Assembly (NCBI GenBank): GCA_019244945.1 | Contig: JAFASD010000529.1 | Location: 1 to 10,559, forward strand | DNA: 10,559 nucleotides | Source of the DNA: Acidobacteriaceae bacterium | Lineage (GTDB): Bacteria; Acidobacteriota; Terriglobia; Bryobacterales; Bryobacteraceae | Direction: 5' to 3' | Position numbers and translations under genes: made by a program | Shown: piece by piece, positions 7,005 to 10,559 of the stretch | How the letters are laid out: each line of letters starts with the position of its first letter | Position numbering within the stretch: position 1 is the stretch's first letter | Notes under the pieces: generated by a model | What the model saw: only the letters and a program-made list of their open reading frames with translations | Told to the model about the DNA's origin: nothing | Database searches by the model: none

Positions 7005-9653
7005 TTATTGTCTGGCGAGGAGAGCTACTGGAAATCGAGACAGCAATTCGGAAAGCCTCAGTTCTCCACCCTTGAAGAGCGCTCCAGAAAACTCGTTTCG
7101 CCATTGGCCCGGTGGTAGATCAAGCCAGGTATCCTGCCAATCTCCTTTTAAACCGAGCACCAATCGAGACGCCACTGTTGCCACATCATTACCTCGCAAA
7201 TATGCGATAACATGCTTGGCCTTTGCTCCTTGCGCTGTGAGGGGTGTGTAATCACCGCAAGCGTCAAATGCCGCGCGGCGCTCACGCCGCACCCGCAGTC
7301 CGTGATAGAGCACCCATAGCTTTGGGAACCCTTCGTCGACTCGCCTCCACACGTCGTCCGCGTTGAGATTTCGCAATTCCCTAAGCAAGCACCGTCTTCG
7401 ATCGTAATCGACGGGCCGGCGATTATCCGGGTCTACAAGGCTGAGATCCCAAATTTCCGAGCCTTGATACGTGTCCGGAATGCCCGGTGCAGTGAGTTTC
7501 AGAAGCAATTGGGATAGCGAGTTGACGCGCCCGGGCTCAATCAGAGGACCCAAAAACCGCTCGAAACTTTTCAGAAACCGATCCTCATTGTAAATGGCTT
7601 GAATGAACTCCCTAGTGGCTGTTTCGAACGGCTCATCCGGCGCCAGCCACGATGTGTGACTCTTTGCCTCTCTACATGCCTTTTGGATGTACGGTATCAA
7701 CCGATCGGTTCCGATCGGCCAAGCGCCCAGCATGGTCTGATACAGGAAGTATTCAGTATTCCGATCGGGAAATCCATTCTTTTTGTGCTTTTCATTGATT
7801 CCGGCCCACTCGTGAATCGCCTCACTCCACGGCTCCGGGATTTCCGACAGCAAGTTAATTCGAGCGCGCACGTCTTCGCTGCGCTTCGTATCGTGCGTCG
7901 AGGATGCCAGCATGGTTCGTGGACGGGAGCTTTGGATTCCTGCACAGAATGCGTGAAACGCATCCAGTGAAATCCCGAACCGGCCCGGATCGCCCCCGAC
8001 TTCGTTCAACGAGATGAGCCGGTTATAGCAGTAGAACGCGGTATCCTCCACGCCCTTCGCCATGGCTGGACCAGTAAATTGCTGGAACCGCATAACAAAC
8101 TCGGATTCCATCGCTCCCCGAACTCGGAGCAAAAGCACGTCGCGCATGAAATCAAACAGCTCCGGATCCACTTCAGGACGATTTCGCTTGGATGCTTCGA
8201 TGGCTTCATTGACGTACTTCTCGTCGTCGGAAGTCAGCTCATTCCGTTCCGGAACAATATATGTTCGATAAACGGGAAAGCAGGCCACCACCTCACGAAG
8301 GGCGCGGATCACGTCAAACCGCGTATAATCTCGCCGGTCGCGGTGACACTCGCAGATGTTCGTAAACAGAGTTGTCAACCGGTTCACATCGCTGCCGAGC
8401 AGGTCGCGCAATACCCGATGCTTCTTGTCACGGCACATTTCCGCAAAATCCGCTTGTTCGCCGGTGAACTCCCTATATAGGCTTGTGAAGGCGTTTTCAT
8501 TGCTACCGTCCACGAACACGCCGAGGCTTGCATTTAGATAGTCGTACCCGGTTGTGCCATCAATGGGCCAGACATCTCGCAGGTTTTCACCCGGCTCCAG
8601 AATCTTTTCTCCAACGATCCATACGTCAGTGGCCTCTTCTCGGAGACGCTCAAAATATTGACGTGGATCGCGCAAACCGTCCGGATGATCGATGCGAATA
8701 CCGTCTAAAACGCCCTCGCGAAGCCATTTCACGATGAGCGCGTGCGTGTCAGCAAACACTTGCGAATTTTCCATGCGCAAGCCCACGAGCGTGTTCACAT
8801 CGAAGAACCGGCGGTAGCTCAACGCCTGTTTAGCCGCCCACCAAAAAGCGAGCCTGTAGTTCTGATGCTCGAGGAAATCGTCCATGGCATTCACGTCTTT
8901 GTTCAGACTTTCGAGCGCGGAGTCCATCGCCTCACCGATGAATGGGACTTCCCGGAACAATCGCTTCAATAGACCTCGGATCACTTCTTTATCCCGATGC
9001 CTCTCGAGCATGTCGCCCCGGTTGGTGGAAGCGGGCGACGGGAGCCGCGATAGAGAATCCCCCAGAAAAGCCAGGTATTCGGATCCACTTAACGCCGCGC
9101 CTGCAGCAATCACAGGAGGGAGCGATTTCGGCGCAACCGGCAATTCGTGCTCGAAATATTTCAAGAAGAACTCACCGCCTTGCCGCCTGATCTGAATCTC
9201 CCCACGGTTTAGAACTTTTCCGTAGTGATCGCCCAATATCGGAACCAGCAGTTTGTTGCGAAGCTTCTCTTCGTGAGACTGCCAATCGATATCGAAATAC
9301 GAAGCGTATCGGCTCGAGGGACCATTCTCCAGCACGTCCCACCAATAATGATTGAGACGGCCACTGATCGCCATGTGATTCGGCACAATATCCAGCACTT
9401 GTCCTAAATCGCATTCGCCTAGACGCAGCGAGAACCGATCGTGAGCAGCCGCGCCTCCGAGTTCTTCATTCACCTTGTGATGGTCGGTTATGTCGTATCC
9501 GTGCTGGCTTCCCGGCGCAGCTTGCAAATATGGCGAGCAATAGACGTGCGAGATCCCCAGCTCATGCAGATAGTCCGCTATCTGAGCGGCTGCCTCGAAA
9601 CCAAAGCCTGCATGCAGTTGCAGGCGATAAGTGGCCACTGGGATTCGCGGCAT
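7005..9653 (-). CDS. treY: Malto-oligosyltrehalose synthase TreY
   Basis: Cytoplasmic GH13 intramolecular transglucosylase that turns the reducing-end alpha-1,4 bond of a maltooligosaccharide into alpha,alpha-1,1, giving maltooligosyltrehalose for TreZ. The 882-residue protein starts with the family's IPVATYRLQLH and has the DIVPNHMA barrel motif at about 88-95. Catalytic residues are nucleophile Asp322 in GIRIDHPDG, acid Glu349 in IVGEKIL and Asp588 in SSTHDTKRSEDVRAR. The TreY-specific GVEDTAFYCYNRL segment lies at about 534-546. The C-terminus ends normally with LARQ. The ATG at 9653 matches the family start, although only a weak A-rich stretch precedes it. It is the upstream gene of a tight treY-treZ pair. 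The debranching enzyme TreX/GlgX that often accompanies the pair is not in the window. Confidence 0.96.
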   Translation of the reverse strand: MPRIPVATYRLQLHAGFGFEAAAQIADYLHELGISHVYCSPYLQAAPGSQHGYDITDHHKVNEELGGAAAHDRFSLRLGECDLGQVLDIVPNHMAISGRLNHYWWDVLENGPSSRYASYFDIDWQSHEEKLRNKLLVPILGDHYGKVLNRGEIQIRRQGGEFFLKYFEHELPVAPKSLPPVIAAGAALSGSEYLAFLGDSLSRLPSPASTNRGDMLERHRDKEVIRGLLKRLFREVPFIGEAMDSALESLNKDVNAMDDFLEHQNYRLAFWWAAKQALSYRRFFDVNTLVGLRMENSQVFADTHALIVKWLREGVLDGIRIDHPDGLRDPRQYFERLREEATDVWIVGEKILEPGENLRDVWPIDGTTGYDYLNASLGVFVDGSNENAFTSLYREFTGEQADFAEMCRDKKHRVLRDLLGSDVNRLTTLFTNICECHRDRRDYTRFDVIRALREVVACFPVYRTYIVPERNELTSDDEKYVNEAIEASKRNRPEVDPELFDFMRDVLLLRVRGAMESEFVMRFQQFTGPAMAKGVEDTAFYCYNRLISLNEVGGDPGRFGISLDAFHAFCAGIQSSRPRTMLASSTHDTKRSEDVRARINLLSEIPEPWSEAIHEWAGINEKHKKNGFPDRNTEYFLYQTMLGAWPIGTDRLIPYIQKACREAKSHTSWLAPDEPFETATREFIQAIYNEDRFLKSFERFLGPLIEPGRVNSLSQLLLKLTAPGIPDTYQGSEIWDLSLVDPDNRRPVDYDRRRCLLRELRNLNADDVWRRVDEGFPKLWVLYHGLRVRRERRAAFDACGDYTPLTAQGAKAKHVIAYLRGNDVATVASRLVLGLKGDWQDTWLDLPPGQWRNEFSGALFKGGELRLSELLSRFPVALLARQ

Positions 9654-9733
9654 TCTTTAGTTAAGAGCACGCCCGAGCGCGCATCGTTTTCGCACCAAGA
9701 CCCCGATAGGACGTACAGTGAAAGTGTCGGCAA
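9654..9733. promoter_or_regulatory. Divergent intergenic region between treY and the uxaA-like gene
   Basis: These 80 bases separate two genes that point away from each other, so promoters for both are expected here. I see no clear -35/-10 pair, no recognisable operator and no strong Shine-Dalgarno for either gene. The call is by arrangement only. Confidence 0.35.
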
Positions 9734-10465
9734 ATGCTATACGAAATCGAAAATCCGGCAACCACGAAGAACTCGGTGATTTTACTCCATCATCGGGATA
9801 ATGTTGCCATTGCACGCGTTTTCTTAAGCCCCGGTCAACAGATTGCATTAGACGACATCACAGTACTAACACAAAGCGCCATCCCCGTCGGTCATAAAGT
9901 GGCAGTGCGGCGGATAGCGACCGGAGAGCCGGTCTATCGTTACGGGAACGTGATCGGTTTTGCTACCGAAATGATAGAACCGGGCCAGCACGTGCATATG
10001 CACAATCTCGGATATAAAGAACTCGATCCAACTGAAGTGTCCCCGGTTGAGCAGCTCCCGAAGCGCCACACCGAGAAAACACCGGCGACCTTCCTGGGTT
10101 ACCAGCGCTCCGATGGCCGCATCGGCACGAGGAATTACATAGCCATTGTGGCGGCCAGCAACTGCGCCGCCTATACCTCGCAGCTGATCGCTTCCAGTTT
10201 CGCTGAGGAGCCGCTTCCGCCTGCCCTCGATGGCGTCGTCGCTTTCCCACACGGCGAAGGCTGCGGACAGGCCATCGGTCCCGATACCGATCAACTCCAG
10301 CGAACACTCGAGGGAGTCTTAGACCATCCGAATGTCTCCGCAGCTCTCATTCTTGGCCTCGGCTGCGAGGTGAATCAAATCGGCCATTATTTGGGTCGCT
10401 CTGAAGCCGCAGCAACACATACGGCCGCCGCACTAATAGATGCTCCGCGCCGAAAATTTCAGTAG
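9734..10465 (+). pseudogene. uxaA: UxaA-family altronate dehydratase, N-terminal half, ending abruptly
   Basis: UxaA converts D-altronate to 2-keto-3-deoxy-D-gluconate in galacturonate breakdown, using a divalent metal in the cytoplasm. The N-terminal SAF domain (about residues 14-95) includes the family's GQHVHMHN with two metal-type histidines. The catalytic domain begins near residue 119 with GYQRSDGRIGTRN and continues through FPHGEGCGQ (171-179) and LGLGCEVNQI (207-216). It then turns into unrelated sequence and stops at TAG (10463-10465) after 243 residues, where the family runs to roughly 500. The missing later part does not follow in any plus frame; instead part of it appears on the opposite strand. 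Galactarate dehydratase GarD and related sugar-acid dehydratases share this fold, so the exact substrate is not certain. Confidence 0.82.
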
Positions 10466-10559
10466 TTTCGGCAAGCACGATTGTTCCGCCGTGATCCACG
10501 ATCAGGTCACAACAATAGCCGAGTGCCGGGTTGGCGGTAATGCCCGAGAATGAATCGGA
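10425..10559 (-). pseudogene. Inverted fragment of a UxaA-family dehydratase (central/C-terminal part)
   Basis: Read leftward from the right edge, frame 10559, this gives about 45 residues that match the UxaA middle: SDSFSGITANPALG, then a HGGTIVLAET stretch, then EIFGAEHLLVRR. E. coli UxaA has the close counterpart SDGLSGITANPMLG followed later by MFGAEQLL. The open frame goes on to a stop at 10347-10349, but after about 10425 it is only the antisense of the plus-strand uxaA half. In an intact gene this segment would lie some 110 residues downstream of the CEVNQ region of the plus-strand half, on the same strand. It therefore looks like the same or a sister gene, inverted. The rest, if any, is beyond the window. 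Confidence 0.78.

Noticed and set aside
7005..7104. Upstream extension of treZ to a start at 7104.
   Set aside because: It would add 36 residues overlapping the treY 3' end with no similarity to TreZ. The ATG at 6996 gives the normal family N-terminus.
9866..10294. Minus-strand frame of 142 codons opposite uxaA.
   Set aside because: Antisense of conserved UxaA coding sequence with no family features of its own. It is distinct from the real inverted UxaA piece at 10425-10559.

Overview
This 10.6-kb window is gene-dense bacterial chromosome with moderate GC. I see no tRNA, rRNA, CRISPR array, insertion sequence or phage gene. The gene mix suggests a free-living heterotroph, possibly of soil: a polyamine-type ABC importer, a PafA-like secreted phosphatase, the TreY/TreZ trehalose pathway and a UxaA-type sugar-acid dehydratase. 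The protein style recalls Acidobacteriota, but this is an impression and no marker gene is present to settle it.

Layout. From 1 to 2874, all on the minus strand, lies a compact potA-potB-potC-potD operon for spermidine/putrescine import; potD runs off the left edge. Genes overlap by 4 bp or are 3 bp apart, and three of the four starts are non-ATG. A 65-bp divergent gap separates it from a plus-strand pair: an unrecognised exported protein (2940-3650) and a PafA-type alkaline phosphatase (3677-5244). The phosphatase reading frame breaks by one base at a G5 run near 4792-4796. Coming the other way, treY (9653 to 7005) and treZ (6996 to 5206) form a two-gene unit making trehalose from alpha-1,4-glucan ends. 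The treZ 3' end overlaps the phosphatase 3' end by 39 bp. After an 80-bp divergent gap, a UxaA-like altronate dehydratase starts on the plus strand at 9734 but stops at 10465 in mid-domain. The last ~135 bases encode a later part of a UxaA-type enzyme on the opposite strand.

How the genes fit together. The importer brings in polyamines at the cost of ATP. TreY and TreZ turn glycogen-type maltooligosaccharides into trehalose, a compatible solute. The phosphatase would release inorganic phosphate from organic monoesters outside the inner membrane. UxaA would belong to hexuronate catabolism. These look like separate functions placed side by side. I did not find a novel defence, mobile or regulatory system. 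The two notable irregularities are the phosphatase frameshift and the head-to-head uxaA halves at the right edge. Both could be real mutations, but both are also what assembly or amplification errors produce.
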